From a bacterium SCSIO 12844 (GTDB lineage Bacteria; Pseudomonadota; Gammaproteobacteria; Francisellales; Francisellaceae): DNA of 64,000 nt. Positions 1 through 9,379 of the stretch are shown here, piece after piece (within the stretch, counting starts at the first letter, position 1; the number at the start of each line of letters is the position of its first letter). The stretch is taken from assembly GCA_024397935.1 (NCBI GenBank), contig CP073743.1, positions 1,674,001 to 1,738,000 on the forward strand, given 5' to 3'. The position numbers and the translations under genes are program-made. A model generated the notes under the pieces. That model had not been told where the DNA came from. It did no database searches and saw nothing but the letters and a program-made list of their open reading frames with translations.

Positions 1-831
1 CGTTTTTTAGCTTATGATACTTGTGAACACCCAATCACACTTCAATTAGGTGGCAATAATATAAACGATCTAGTTGAATGCACAAAAATAGCCGAAGATC
101 ATGGTTATGATGAAGTCAATTTAAATGTAGGCTGTCCTAGTGATCGAGTATCTTCAGGAGAATTTGGTTTATCGTTAATGGCTAAACCTCAACTCGTTGC
201 AGAATGTATTGATGCGATGAAACAAGCTGTATCAATTCCAATTTCAGTTAAAATGCGCACAGGTTTTGATCATGAGGACAGCTTTGAGCAATTACATCAT
301 TTTGTTGATTTATTAAATCAAATAAATATTAACTATATCTGTATTCATGCACGCAAAGGCTGGCTGCGCGGATTAAGCCCTAAAGAAAATCGAACCGTTC
401 CACCACTTAACTATGATACCGTTTATCAAATTAAACAACTCTACCCTCACCTACCAATTGGTATTAATGGTGGTATTACAACACTAACAGAAGCTGAAAA
501 TCACCTTCAATCCGTTGATAGTGTTATGATTGGTAGAGCTGCTTATAATACACCTTATTTATTTTCAGATGTTGATCAACGTTTTTATAATGAACATGCA
601 CATATACCTGAGCGTATGGAAATCATGGAAAACTTCTTTCCTTATGTTGAGAAAGAATTACAAAATGGTACAAGGTTGCACCATATTACCCGACATATTT
701 TAGGCTTATTTCAGGGCATTCCTGGTGCAAGAGCATTTAGACGATACTTAAGTGAACATGCACCAACAGTTAGTGATATTGCAATTCTTAAAAATGCATT
801 AAATTTAATTTCAGGGGAAGATGTTGCATGA
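1..831 (+). CDS. dusA: tRNA-dihydrouridine(20/20a) synthase DusA, 5' end cut off by the window
   Basis: FMN-dependent enzyme that reduces uridine to dihydrouridine in the tRNA D-loop. The frame is open from base 1, so the gene begins before the window; about 276 residues are visible and roughly 55 are missing. The LQLGG motif and the NVGCPSDRV motif with the catalytic cysteine lie before the first in-window ATG at 178, so that ATG is not the start. The GINGGI and GRAAYNTPY segments near the C-terminus fit the TIM-barrel phosphate-binding part of Dus enzymes. The NVGCPSDRV form and C-terminal helical domain point to DusA rather than DusB or DusC. The stop overlaps the next start (ATGA), suggesting translational coupling to tusB. 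Confidence 0.96.
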   Translation, partial: RFLAYDTCEHPITLQLGGNNINDLVECTKIAEDHGYDEVNLNVGCPSDRVSSGEFGLSLMAKPQLVAECIDAMKQAVSIPISVKMRTGFDHEDSFEQLHHFVDLLNQININYICIHARKGWLRGLSPKENRTVPPLNYDTVYQIKQLYPHLPIGINGGITTLTEAENHLQSVDSVMIGRAAYNTPYLFSDVDQRFYNEHAHIPERMEIMENFFPYVEKELQNGTRLHHITRHILGLFQGIPGARAFRRYLSEHAPTVSDIAILKNALNLISGEDVA

Positions 832-1124
832 TTTTACATATACTTAACTCAACATCACAAAAAGCATTAAACAACTTAGAAAGTGTAATTAATCACAATG
901 ATGCACTTATTTTAATAGAAGATGCAATATACCTACCTTACTTTTACACTGATTTATTAAAGCCTTTTAAAGAATTTTCTATTTATCTTTTAGATAGTGA
1001 TGCAAAAGCACGCGGAATTAATCAAGAGTTAAACTGTGATATTTTTTCTTTTGTACTGGCGGATTACGCCCAATTTGTAATACTTTGTTGTCAATATGAT
1101 AAAACGATTAGCTGGTGTAAGTAA
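828..1124 (+). CDS. tusB: Sulfurtransferase complex subunit TusB (DsrH family)
   Basis: A 98-residue protein, the usual length for TusB. It begins MILHILNSTS, has the acidic patch LILIEDAIYLP, and ends with YAQFVILCCQYDKTISW, matching the DsrH/TusB pattern in which Y-x-x-F-V and a final W are conserved. In the known pathway TusBCD passes sulfur from TusA to TusE for 2-thiouridine at tRNA U34. It overlaps dusA by four bases (ATGA). TusC and TusD are not adjacent downstream, and upstream is dusA, so the usual tusDCB order is broken here. MnmC, which acts on the same wobble uridine, is encoded at about 21-23 kb. Family assignment is from sequence pattern only. Confidence 0.8.
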   Translation: MILHILNSTSQKALNNLESVINHNDALILIEDAIYLPYFYTDLLKPFKEFSIYLLDSDAKARGINQELNCDIFSFVLADYAQFVILCCQYDKTISWCK

Positions 1125-1309
1125 CTACTTCTTTAAAAAGAATATCTAAAAATATCCTACTTACTTTTTAATTTTTTTAAAGTATTAATTTCATAAAACT
1201 TTTCAAGTTAAATCAATGAAATATTTCTAAGTTTTATTAATAGCTATATATTTAGTATCATAATTATATGACATTTTATAATCATACAAACTTTATAAAA
1301 AGGAAAATA

Positions 1310-2464
1310 ATGAAAAAGGAATATTTTTTGTATGCACTAGCAGGAATAGCAGCATCTTTGACAACTATTTACCTATATAAAAAACTAAATAAAAAAGAAA
1401 AACCTATTGATAACTTACTGATTACTTGTACTGATACCTTGCAGTTATCAAACTTCAAACAATTAGTTCTACTTGTTGAAGATGAATCATTTCATAAAAA
1501 ATATCATAATCTTTTAAAATTATTCGAAGAACATAATAAAAATGATGCTTTTTTAATTAAACTTGAGGCTGATAAAAGAAATTTAATCAATATCAAAAAT
1601 AATCCTATATTTAGATACTCATCTATGTTTAGAAGACCATATTTAACTCAAATGATCCATAATTTTTCACAAGAAATAAAACAAAATTCAATTGAAATTA
1701 TGGCTTATTTAGATGATAAAATGTTTATGAATGATTTGAAAAATGAATTAAAAAAACAAGGTGTTTTATTTATCCCTTACACAACCAAATATTCTGTAAT
1801 GAAAGCCTACCAACATATTTCAGATGAACTACAAAAACATAAATTTAAAGACTTAAACTTCTTATGCTGGTCACACGGTCATGGCACACCTTTTTATCAT
1901 TTTGCTAATTTATCAGCCATACTTGTAAAAGATATATTAAACCAATTAAATGATCGTGATATTACGGCTAAAGTAATCTTACTGGGAAGCTGTTTTAGTG
2001 CATCTTTTCTAACTAACTTTTCTCAAGTGCAATCAGAAAAAAGTATTGTGCTATCTCATTCTGGGCCAAGTACAAATGATTATTTATCAACACTCACTTA
2101 TTTCCTACTTAGAAAAAATTGGCTTCACTCAACTAACATAAATGATCAATACCAGCATTTATTAAAACTAAACCCAATCAATTACTCCGATGAAGATGAG
2201 TCTCAGTGTATTACAATTGGTGATCAAACGTTTACAGGAGATGTAATACAAAGACAACCACATATGTGTAATGATGATTTACTGATGATTAAATTGATTA
2301 ATCAATTTAATCAAGCGCAGATTATTAACTTAAGCCAAAAAGAATTTGTAAATTTAGCAAATATAATGGTTAGTCAATTGTTTGAAGATGAACTATCTAA
2401 AAATGAATTATTATTTTATCAGCAGCAATCTTCTTCTACCCCGCAAAACCAAATGACTTGTTAA
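1310..2464 (+). CDS. Membrane-anchored protein with a caspase-like (clan CD) His/Cys signature; function unknown
   Basis: The ATG at 1310 is preferred over 1268: AAGGA lies just before it, and the protein then starts MKKEYFLYALAGIAASLTTI, a single N-terminal membrane helix followed by lysines. About 384 residues. The C-terminal half has a hydrophobic strand ending WSHGHG (His189 and His191 from this start) and, about 37 residues later, the strand KVILLGSCFSASF with Cys228. A strand followed by HG, then a strand followed by C, is the layout of clan CD peptidases (caspases, gingipain, the MARTX C80 domain). That is inference; no close family is recognised. The rest is Lys/Asn-rich with no other motif seen. 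It stands alone between tusB and a convergent hydrolase gene. Confidence 0.75.
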   Translation: MKKEYFLYALAGIAASLTTIYLYKKLNKKEKPIDNLLITCTDTLQLSNFKQLVLLVEDESFHKKYHNLLKLFEEHNKNDAFLIKLEADKRNLINIKNNPIFRYSSMFRRPYLTQMIHNFSQEIKQNSIEIMAYLDDKMFMNDLKNELKKQGVLFIPYTTKYSVMKAYQHISDELQKHKFKDLNFLCWSHGHGTPFYHFANLSAILVKDILNQLNDRDITAKVILLGSCFSASFLTNFSQVQSEKSIVLSHSGPSTNDYLSTLTYFLLRKNWLHSTNINDQYQHLLKLNPINYSDEDESQCITIGDQTFTGDVIQRQPHMCNDDLLMIKLINQFNQAQIINLSQKEFVNLANIMVSQLFEDELSKNELLFYQQQSSSTPQNQMTC

Positions 2465-2475
2465 CTGATAAAAAA

Positions 2476-3651
2476 CTAAATTACTTTTTTAATCCATTCG
2501 AACATTTTGGCATAAAATATTTTTGGCGCTAACGGTTGGCAATGCCCTCCAGTTGCCTCTTGTTGCTTAAATTGATAGTATTCTTTTTCAACTGTTAATT
2601 GATCATAAAATTTTATAGCTTGTCCTTTTGATAAATATTCCTCTTCATTATCAAATACCATTGTAGAGGATGTGATATTCTTAATTTCATCATAAACATC
2701 ATAGTCTTTTAATATTGAACAAAAATCTTTATAGCCATCAACACCATAACGCCATAATCTGCTATTAAACATAAATTTTAAATCTTTATCTGATGTTTGA
2801 CTTAAAGTATCTTCAATCGCTTTATATAAGGGGATGTTGCCTGCTTTCCCTTTTAAAAATGAATTTTCTACATTATCTAGCATACCGTATTGTGCTGGAT
2901 CTAATACGATTGCTTTTAATCTTTTCTCTTTTGTTGCTGCCTTTGCCGCTAAATAGCCACCAAAACTTTTTCCATAATAAATAATATTATTCATATCAAT
3001 AGAAGCATAATTACTGAGTTGGTCTATGACTGTTTTGATCACTTCATCCCAATTAGGTGTAAATGGCGTGCCTTGTAATCGCAATACACTACCTTGACCA
3101 GGCCCTTCAAATGTTAAACAGTGATAACCTCTAATATAAGCTTCATAAGCAGTTGTAAATGCTTCTTCTTTGGTACCATCACCACCTGCACAATTAATAA
3201 TAATGGGACGTTGAGTATTTAAATCCGGCTGTAAATATAAATAAGCTGGTAGATTAATATTTTTATAAGGTATATTAATAATTTCATAGTTTAAATTAGA
3301 AAATTTTAAAGCTTTATTAAAAGCAGTAATACTGCTTTCAAGCAATGAATCTATACGCTTATCAGAAGGATTATCTTCAAGGAAAAAATATGCAGCTCTA
3401 TAATAAGTAGAAGCTCTTAAATAAGCACCATAAGCACTATTACGCTCATTTCTATCATCATAGAATACTGCAAGTTTATGTGTATCTTCAGCTAAAGTAA
3501 ACCATGCGTCATACCATGTATTAAAGTTAGCTGAATTAAGCTTCTCAGTTATAGAAAAGCAATCACTTAATTCAGCTGCTTGATAGTTAATTTGCCCCAG
3601 AACTCGCACAAACTGTGCATTAAAAAGTTTTCCTTTAACAAACTCTATCAC
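2476..3651 (-). CDS. Alpha/beta hydrolase with an N-terminal helical domain (FrsA / dihydroxypseudooxynicotine-hydrolase-like)
   Basis: A 391-residue cytoplasmic enzyme starting with GTG, with AAGGA upstream (AAGGAAGAATAATAA-GTG). Residues 1-130 are helical. The alpha/beta hydrolase core follows: an oxyanion-type stretch INCAGGDGT, the FEGPGQG loop, the nucleophile elbow GKSFGG and a C-terminal TGGHC carrying the likely catalytic histidine. This two-part build with FEGPGQG and a final GxxHC is typical of the DUF1100/FrsA-like esterases and the C-C hydrolase of nicotine breakdown. The substrate cannot be told from sequence. It converges on the caspase-like gene with 11 bases between the stops, and no clear terminator is visible. 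Confidence 0.8.
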   Translation of the reverse strand: MIEFVKGKLFNAQFVRVLGQINYQAAELSDCFSITEKLNSANFNTWYDAWFTLAEDTHKLAVFYDDRNERNSAYGAYLRASTYYRAAYFFLEDNPSDKRIDSLLESSITAFNKALKFSNLNYEIINIPYKNINLPAYLYLQPDLNTQRPIIINCAGGDGTKEEAFTTAYEAYIRGYHCLTFEGPGQGSVLRLQGTPFTPNWDEVIKTVIDQLSNYASIDMNNIIYYGKSFGGYLAAKAATKEKRLKAIVLDPAQYGMLDNVENSFLKGKAGNIPLYKAIEDTLSQTSDKDLKFMFNSRLWRYGVDGYKDFCSILKDYDVYDEIKNITSSTMVFDNEEEYLSKGQAIKFYDQLTVEKEYYQFKQQEATGGHCQPLAPKIFYAKMFEWIKKVI

Positions 3652-3705
3652 TTATTATTCTTCCTTAAAAATAAAGATAATGTTCAAATAAAACACCAAG
3701 GTAGC

Positions 3706-4848
3706 CTAAACCTCACAAACATCCGTTTGTGAAATTGCTTCTTTTGCATCTACATATTGATAATCTAAAGCTTCAGCTACTGCTTGGCATGTAATTTGGC
3801 CATGGTGCACATTTAAACCATTTCTTAAGTGTTCATCATTTAATAATGCTTTTTTATATCCTTGATTTGCAAGTTTAAGCACAAATGGTAATGTTGCATT
3901 ATTAAGTGCTAAAGTAGAAGTTCTCGCAACTGCGCCTGGCATATTTGCTACACAGTAATGCACAACATCTTCTTCTACAAATGTAGGATCATCATGTGTA
4001 GTTGCCTTAGATGTTTCAAAACAACCACCTTGGTCAATTGCTACATCAACTAACACTGCACCTTTTTTCATCTTTTTAAGCATATCTCTAGTCACTAATT
4101 TTGGAGCTGCTGCGCCTGGAATTAATACTGCACCAACAACAAGTTCAGCATTTGTAACATAATGTTCAAGATTTTCCTGAGTAGAGTAAATTGTATTTAA
4201 TTTAGGGCCAAAGTAATCATCCAATTCTTTTAAGCGATCTAGTGAACGCTCAAGAACCGTTACACGAGCTTCCATACCAATAGCCATACGAATAGCATTT
4301 AAACCAACAATACCACCACCAATGACAACCACATGTGCAGGCTCAACACCAGGGACACCACCTAATAATACACCACAGCCTCCTTGAGCTCTTTCAAGAC
4401 AATGTGCGCCTGCCTGAATAGATAAACGCCCTGCAACTTCACTCATAGGTGTTAATAGCGGTAAACGACCAAATCTATCCGTTACTGTCTCATAAGCAAT
4501 TGCAACAGAATTTGATTGAATTAGCAGTTCAGTTTGTTGTGGATCTGGTGCTAAGTGAAGATAAGTAAATAATATTTGCCCCTCTCTTAACATTTTACAC
4601 TCATTAGGCTGAGGCTCTTTAACTTTAACAATCATTTCAGCACGTGAAAAAATCTCTGCTGCTGTATCAATAATTTCAGCACCTGCATCACGGTATAAAT
4701 GATCATGAAAGCCAATTGCTTCACCTGCATTTTTTTCTATCATTACTTTATGTCCATGATGAACTAATTCACGTACACTTCCAGGTGTAAGACCAACACG
4801 GTATTCACGATTCTTAATTTCTTTGGGTACACCAATAATCATTGACAT
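3706..4848 (-). CDS. ald: Alanine dehydrogenase
   Basis: NAD-dependent oxidative deamination of L-alanine to pyruvate and ammonia, or the reverse. At 380 residues it is near the family length of about 371. The N-terminus [23 protein letters not shown] is canonical in form, the KVKEPQP segment carries the substrate lysine, and FTYLHLAPD includes the catalytic histidine. The Rossmann motif [13 protein letters not shown] binds NAD. The C-terminus [15 protein letters not shown] is family-typical. The start has a good AAGGAG site eight bases upstream. A 172-base gap separates it from the yciO-like gene on the same strand, so it is probably transcribed alone. Confidence 0.96.
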   Translation of the reverse strand: MSMIIGVPKEIKNREYRVGLTPGSVRELVHHGHKVMIEKNAGEAIGFHDHLYRDAGAEIIDTAAEIFSRAEMIVKVKEPQPNECKMLREGQILFTYLHLAPDPQQTELLIQSNSVAIAYETVTDRFGRLPLLTPMSEVAGRLSIQAGAHCLERAQGGCGVLLGGVPGVEPAHVVVIGGGIVGLNAIRMAIGMEARVTVLERSLDRLKELDDYFGPKLNTIYSTQENLEHYVTNAELVVGAVLIPGAAAPKLVTRDMLKKMKKGAVLVDVAIDQGGCFETSKATTHDDPTFVEEDVVHYCVANMPGAVARTSTLALNNATLPFVLKLANQGYKKALLNDEHLRNGLNVHHGQITCQAVAEALDYQYVDAKEAISQTDVCEV

Positions 4849-5020
4849 TATGCTCCTTACTGTTTAGTTAATGCATCATTTAAAATTGACACCTATTGTG
4901 CGATGAAGTTTAAACTTTGAAAAGAAAAATATAAACATATAGAAAAATCTTTTTTAAAACAGATAGATCAATGCTATTTTTTTGTGCAGTAGCGTTAAAA
5001 TTGAATAAAAATTAGTTTAT

Positions 5021-5641
5021 TTATTCAAACACTGAAACATCACCACTGCCATAACGTAAAATTTCATAAGGAGAAACGGATAAATCAATTACAGTAGTTG
5101 GCTCATAACCACAATAACCACAGTCTAAAATATAGTTTAAATCATTATTCAAATGCTCAGTAACATCTTCTGCATATATTAACGGTTCTTTTCCACCAGG
5201 CAATATTAGAGTTGTACTTAAAATAGGTTCACCTAATGTTTCACTTAATGCTAAAGGTATTGGGTGATCTGGAATCCGAATACCTACCGTTTTCTTTGAT
5301 TTATTTAACATCAAAGTTGGTACTTTTGATGTAGCAGCTAAAATAAATGTATAGCTTCCAGGCGTTGAGCGCTTTAATAATCGATAAGTTGGATTATCTA
5401 CTCGAGCATAAACTGATATTTCAGATAAATCTCGACAAATTAATGTAAAATTATGTTTATCATCCAATTTGCGAATTTTTTTGATTCTTTGTAATGGTTT
5501 TTTTAGTCCCATTTTGCAGCCTAGTGCATAGCCCGAATCAGTTGGATATGCAATGACAGCCCCTTCTTTTAAAGAGTCGGCTATCTCATCTAGTAACCTT
5601 TGTTGAGGTTTATTTGCATTAATTTCTATAAATTGACTCAT
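5021..5641 (-). CDS. yciO: L-threonylcarbamoyladenylate synthase-type protein, YciO subfamily
   Basis: Sua5/YciO/YrdC-fold protein of 206 residues, the length of YciO and without the extra C-terminal domain of long Sua5. The start MSQFIEINANKPQQRLL and the segment GAVIAYPTDSGYALGC are the YciO form of the nucleotide-binding motif; KKIRKLDDKHNFTLICRDLSEI follows and agrees. TsaC proteins make threonylcarbamoyl-AMP for t6A tRNA; whether YciO does the same is less settled, so the reaction is inferred. It is divergent from yciB with 83 bases between starts. The yciO-yciB neighbourhood is common in gammaproteobacteria. Confidence 0.9.
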   Translation of the reverse strand: MSQFIEINANKPQQRLLDEIADSLKEGAVIAYPTDSGYALGCKMGLKKPLQRIKKIRKLDDKHNFTLICRDLSEISVYARVDNPTYRLLKRSTPGSYTFILAATSKVPTLMLNKSKKTVGIRIPDHPIPLALSETLGEPILSTTLILPGGKEPLIYAEDVTEHLNNDLNYILDCGYCGYEPTTVIDLSVSPYEILRYGSGDVSVFE

Positions 5642-5724
5642 GCAACTATCCTGAAAATCATTTACAATGCTTAATTAAAGAAAATGCATTGTAGCATTAT
5701 ATGAATAAGAATTAGAGGTAATTT

Positions 5725-6264
5725 ATGAAGAAAGTGCTGTTTGATTTTTTCCCAGTTATTATATTTTTCATTTTTTTTAAACTTAAGAATATTTTTATTG
5801 CAACAGGTGCTTTGATGATTGCATCATGCATCCAAATTGGCTATCTATATTATAAATATAAAAAAATTGAAGCAAAGCATATAATCACACTTGTTTTAGT
5901 ACTTGTCTTTGGCGGTGCAACAATTTACTTCCATGATGCACGGTTTATCCAATGGAAAGTGTCAATTATTAATTGGCTTTTTGGGGTTATCCTATTAGTG
6001 TCCCCTTATTTATTTAAAAAATCAGCAATGGAATATCTACTTGCAGATGATTTATCACTACCCAAAAAAGTTTGGACAAAGTTAAATCATATGTGGGCTA
6101 TCTTCTTTATTATCATAGGTTTTTTAAATTTATATGTAATGTTTAACTTCTCTGAAGATGCCTGGGTTAACTTTAAAACATTTGGTCTTATGATACTAAT
6201 TATAATTTTCTGTATAATTCAAAGTTTATTTCTTTATAAGCATATTGAACATAACAAAAAGTAG
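5725..6264 (+). CDS. yciB: Inner membrane septation protein YciB (IspZ/septation protein A)
   Basis: A 179-residue polytopic membrane protein with about five hydrophobic helices. The opening MKKVLFDFFPVIIFF, the RFIQWKVSIINWLFG segment, and WTKLNHMWAIFFI are hallmarks of the YciB family (length about 180). The family is implicated in cell-envelope and septum integrity in enterobacteria and Shigella. An AGAGG site precedes the ATG. It runs divergently from the yciO-like gene and is followed by an APC transporter after a 112-base gap, so it is probably a single-gene unit. Confidence 0.92.
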   Translation: MKKVLFDFFPVIIFFIFFKLKNIFIATGALMIASCIQIGYLYYKYKKIEAKHIITLVLVLVFGGATIYFHDARFIQWKVSIINWLFGVILLVSPYLFKKSAMEYLLADDLSLPKKVWTKLNHMWAIFFIIIGFLNLYVMFNFSEDAWVNFKTFGLMILIIIFCIIQSLFLYKHIEHNKK

Positions 6265-6376
6265 CTTAAAATGTCTGGTTATTTGATTTTTGTCATATTA
6301 CATCATGCAAAGGATTTGCTAGTTATCAAAATTTGCTATATAACTGATGCAAATAATTTTTTCAAGGATGTGTGAT

Positions 6377-8020
6377 ATGGCAAAACGCTCAGTTACATTT
6401 TATGGGTTGCTCTTCTCTTCGATAAGTGCAATTTTAGGTTCAGGCTGGTTATTTTCAGCTTACTATACTAGTCAGTTGGCAGGACCAGCTGCGATGGTAT
6501 CATGGATTATTGGTGGTGCGCTTGTAATTATTATCGCCTTTGTATTTGCTGAATTATGTTCAATGATACCGATTACAGGTTCTAGCACTAGGATTCCCCA
6601 CTTTACTCATGGTACTTTAGTCAGCTATACATTTGCTTGGTTAATATGGTTATCATATTTAACTTTAGTACCAACTGAAGTTCAGGCAATGATTCAATAT
6701 TTAGCCTTTTATTATCCAACGCTGTTAAATTCAGATGCCTCTTTAACAACTTCAGGTTTTGAAATAGCCGCTGTTTTATTACTATTTGTTTCTATTATTA
6801 ATGTCTATTCATTACGCTGGCTAGTTAGAGTAAATAGTTTTTTAACTGTGATTAAAATTATTATTCCATTGGCAATTAGTGCTGTTTTACTTTATTTCTT
6901 CTTCTCATTTGACCAAGTAACACACCCAGCTAATACAAATTTTGCGCCATTTGGTTTTACTGGTATTTTTGCTGCAATTTCTTCAGGGGGAATTGTTTTT
7001 GCATTTAATGGCTTTAAAGTTGCAGCTGAAATGGCAGGTGAAGCTAAGCGACCTAAAGTTACAGTACCTTTAGCTATTGTTGGTTCAGTAGTTGTTTGTG
7101 TTTTAGTTTATTTATTACTGCAATCAGCATTCTTATCAGCCTTACCCAATAATATTTTAAGTAATGGTTGGGAGCATTTAAATATTAAAGATCAATTTGG
7201 CCCCTTTGCAACCATTGCAAAAATAAATAACTTAAATCCATTATTAATCTTAATATTTATCGGCGCTATAATTGGCCCATTTGCTGCAGCTTTAATGTAT
7301 GCAAATAGTGCAGCAAGATCATTATATGGCATGAGTAGCAATGGTTATTTGCCTTCTATCTTTATGAAAGTATCACCTGAAGGTAATCCAGTCTTTGCAA
7401 TTATTGTTAACTTCTTTTTAGGACTTTTATTTTTTGCGCCATTACCTGGTTGGAATAGTATGGCTTCTTTTTTAACTTCTTTAATGGCGTTAACATACTC
7501 TATTGCACCAATTAGTCTTTATACACTAAGAAAGCGCTTACCTGATTACCCACGTCCATTTAAATTAATTATTGGCAGAATTTGGTCATTAGCAGCATTA
7601 TATGCTTGTACAGTAATGGTTTATTGGAGTGGCTGGCATATTGTATCAAAGGCTGGCTTTGTTATCATAGCAGGCCTTGTCATACTATGCATTCATCAAT
7701 TATTAAAACGAAACAATCATAAAAAATTAAAATGGAATGTATATGAATCAATTTGGTTGTGGATTTACTTTATTGGTATTACGCTAATCTCTTATTTAGG
7801 TAATTATGGTGAAGGTTCGTTACATTATTTAAGCCAAACACAAGTTTATTTAGTTACATTAGTTTTATGCATAGTTTCATTACATTTAGCATATAAAATG
7901 AGTTTAAAATCTAAAGTTATTCAAGAACAAATTGAAGCAAATATTGCATCACAAAAATCAGTTGATGAATATTTAGAAAAACATTTAAAAGTCGGCAAAT
8001 TTAAAAAGTCACGGGCTTAA
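6377..8020 (+). CDS. APC superfamily amino acid permease, aspartate/glutamate-type candidate
   Basis: The preferred start is the ATG at 6377, which has AAGGA eight bases upstream; the in-frame ATGs at 6347 and 6368 have no site. The protein is about 547 residues with 12 or more membrane helices. The opening TFYGLLFSSISAILGSGWLF contains the first-helix GSGW turn of APC transporters, and AGPAAMVSWIIGG is the usual second-helix start. FNGFKVAAEMAGEAKRP matches the helix 6-7 consensus. Resemblance to the YveA aspartate-proton symporter group is my recall; the substrate is uncertain. The C-terminal tail is Lys/Glu-rich and cytoplasmic. It converges with a VOC gene nine bases away. Confidence 0.88.
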   Translation: MAKRSVTFYGLLFSSISAILGSGWLFSAYYTSQLAGPAAMVSWIIGGALVIIIAFVFAELCSMIPITGSSTRIPHFTHGTLVSYTFAWLIWLSYLTLVPTEVQAMIQYLAFYYPTLLNSDASLTTSGFEIAAVLLLFVSIINVYSLRWLVRVNSFLTVIKIIIPLAISAVLLYFFFSFDQVTHPANTNFAPFGFTGIFAAISSGGIVFAFNGFKVAAEMAGEAKRPKVTVPLAIVGSVVVCVLVYLLLQSAFLSALPNNILSNGWEHLNIKDQFGPFATIAKINNLNPLLILIFIGAIIGPFAAALMYANSAARSLYGMSSNGYLPSIFMKVSPEGNPVFAIIVNFFLGLLFFAPLPGWNSMASFLTSLMALTYSIAPISLYTLRKRLPDYPRPFKLIIGRIWSLAALYACTVMVYWSGWHIVSKAGFVIIAGLVILCIHQLLKRNNHKKLKWNVYESIWLWIYFIGITLISYLGNYGEGSLHYLSQTQVYLVTLVLCIVSLHLAYKMSLKSKVIQEQIEANIASQKSVDEYLEKHLKVGKFKKSRA

Positions 8021-8029
8021 AAGTGATAA

Positions 8030-8407
8030 TTATTCGGAGTGTAGAGCCATTTTATTTCCTTCACTATCTAAAATAACAGCTCGATATCCATACTCTCCTA
8101 ACGCTTGAACTTCTTCTATTACTGTACCACCATATTCTTCAACTTGATCTAGTGCATCTTCAATTCTACCATTGACATTTAGATAAATTAAAACACCGTG
8201 TTCAGCACTAATTGCATTCTCTTGCGGCATTAGACACGCGCCATTACCTTTATCATGATAGAAAACTGCTAAATCATTGCCTTCAAAACTCATTATTTCA
8301 ATATCAACATCTAAAACTCGTTGATAAAATTCACATGCTCGCTTTAAATCAGCAACGGGTATATCACACCAAACAACATAATTAGACGCTATGTTTGTTT
8401 CAGACAT
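8030..8407 (-). CDS. VOC (glyoxalase/bleomycin-resistance fold) family protein
   Basis: A 125-residue protein with the paired beta-alpha-beta-beta-beta layout of the vicinal oxygen chelate superfamily. VVWCDIPVADLKRACEFYQRVL is the typical first strand and helix, VLIYLNVNGRIEDALDQVEEYGGTV the second half, and it ends AVILDSEGNKMALHSE. The metal-ligand positions of true glyoxalase I are not all present, so this looks like the broader PhnB/CFP30B-like group whose activity is usually unknown. An AGGAGCG site precedes the start. No linked gene suggests a substrate. Confidence 0.85.
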   Translation of the reverse strand: MSETNIASNYVVWCDIPVADLKRACEFYQRVLDVDIEIMSFEGNDLAVFYHDKGNGACLMPQENAISAEHGVLIYLNVNGRIEDALDQVEEYGGTVIEEVQALGEYGYRAVILDSEGNKMALHSE

Positions 8408-8499
8408 TAGATTCGCTCCTTTTTTACTCCATACTATGAAGCGTAGCGAATAATGTCGTATTTAACAATTTAATTATAACTGATACTTTAAATTTTAAA

Positions 8500-9375
8500 T
8501 TACATCACTACACATATCTGTTTTTGATTTGGTTTAGGTTGATGATTATTAAACAGTTTTGGGGTATCTTGTTGTTGCTTTTCTTTTTCTATAAGCAGCT
8601 TGTTTTCTTCAATTTCTGGTAAACATGCTATTGGTTGCTGTATAGGAAAGGCTGAATTCCTCAATTTATCATGATCAATAAGATGGGCACATTCAGTAGG
8701 AAAATCTTGCCAACAACTAAATTGACTAGATATACTTTGAATGATTGTACGAACATTATCTGCTTGACCATTATTTCTAAGCTCGTCAATATGGCTTATT
8801 TTATCTGGTAGATTAACTACCAATTGTATATCTGCCCATGGGTCTGATAAAACAACATTACCTTCCTCATTCCTTGATACAACAAAATCATGTGAGCTAC
8901 CTAATGAGAACACACGTGACTCTATACCTATTTCATTTAATCTATCAGCTAATAAAGAAGCTTGTACAGTACAGTTTGCATAACTTAAGCTTTTAATTTT
9001 TTCATGATAATCACTTACAGATACGCTACCTTTTCTATACTCAATTCCTGTATCATCATAATAATTAAATAATGTAAACATAAACATCTGTTTATCTTGA
9101 TGTTCAGCAAAAATTTCAGGATCCATTCCTCTCTCAAGCACTTGAGTTAAGCATTGTTGATAGCGATCTATTTCCATAGTCATTTCATCTTGATTAAGTA
9201 AATCAATACTCTCTATAGCACTTTGCAGCAATTTATTAAAATTAGTTTTGTATTGTATTAATCTTTCATGGTTTGGGAAGTTACTAGTATCCATTTCAGC
9301 TCCAGTCCTACTCAAATTAAAAGATTTAACAATTTCTTTTCTTTGTTGATCGATTAAATCATAAATTTTTGGCAT
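8500..9375 (-). CDS. Candidate host-targeted papain-like protein with C-terminal CaaX box (CVVM)
   Basis: A 291-residue soluble protein without signal peptide or membrane helix; family not recognised. The last four residues are CVVM, a textbook CaaX prenylation box with Met at X, after a Pro/Asn/Lys/Gln-rich tail. Cys135 (SYANCTVQA), His162 (SSHDFVV) and Asp178 (VVLSDPWAD) occur in the order and spacing of a papain/transglutaminase-like Cys-His-Asp triad. Bacteria do not prenylate proteins, so a CaaX box implies a product meant for a eukaryotic cytosol, as known for some Legionella effectors. Two proteins at 23.2-24.9 kb share the plan. An AGGTTGC block ends four bases before the ATG. Function is inference. 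Confidence 0.8.
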   Translation of the reverse strand: MPKIYDLIDQQRKEIVKSFNLSRTGAEMDTSNFPNHERLIQYKTNFNKLLQSAIESIDLLNQDEMTMEIDRYQQCLTQVLERGMDPEIFAEHQDKQMFMFTLFNYYDDTGIEYRKGSVSVSDYHEKIKSLSYANCTVQASLLADRLNEIGIESRVFSLGSSHDFVVSRNEEGNVVLSDPWADIQLVVNLPDKISHIDELRNNGQADNVRTIIQSISSQFSCWQDFPTECAHLIDHDKLRNSAFPIQQPIACLPEIEENKLLIEKEKQQQDTPKLFNNHQPKPNQKQICVVM

Positions 9376-9379
9376 AGAC

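Noticed and set aside
1268-1309. Longer start of the caspase-like gene at 1268
   Set aside because: No ribosome site before it, and the extra 14 residues would put polar sequence before the membrane helix; the ATG at 1310 has AAGGA.
2461-2464. C-terminal Cys of the caspase-like protein (NQMTC) as a lipidation signal
   Set aside because: A final Cys alone is not a CaaX box, and a CC or CxC form is absent.
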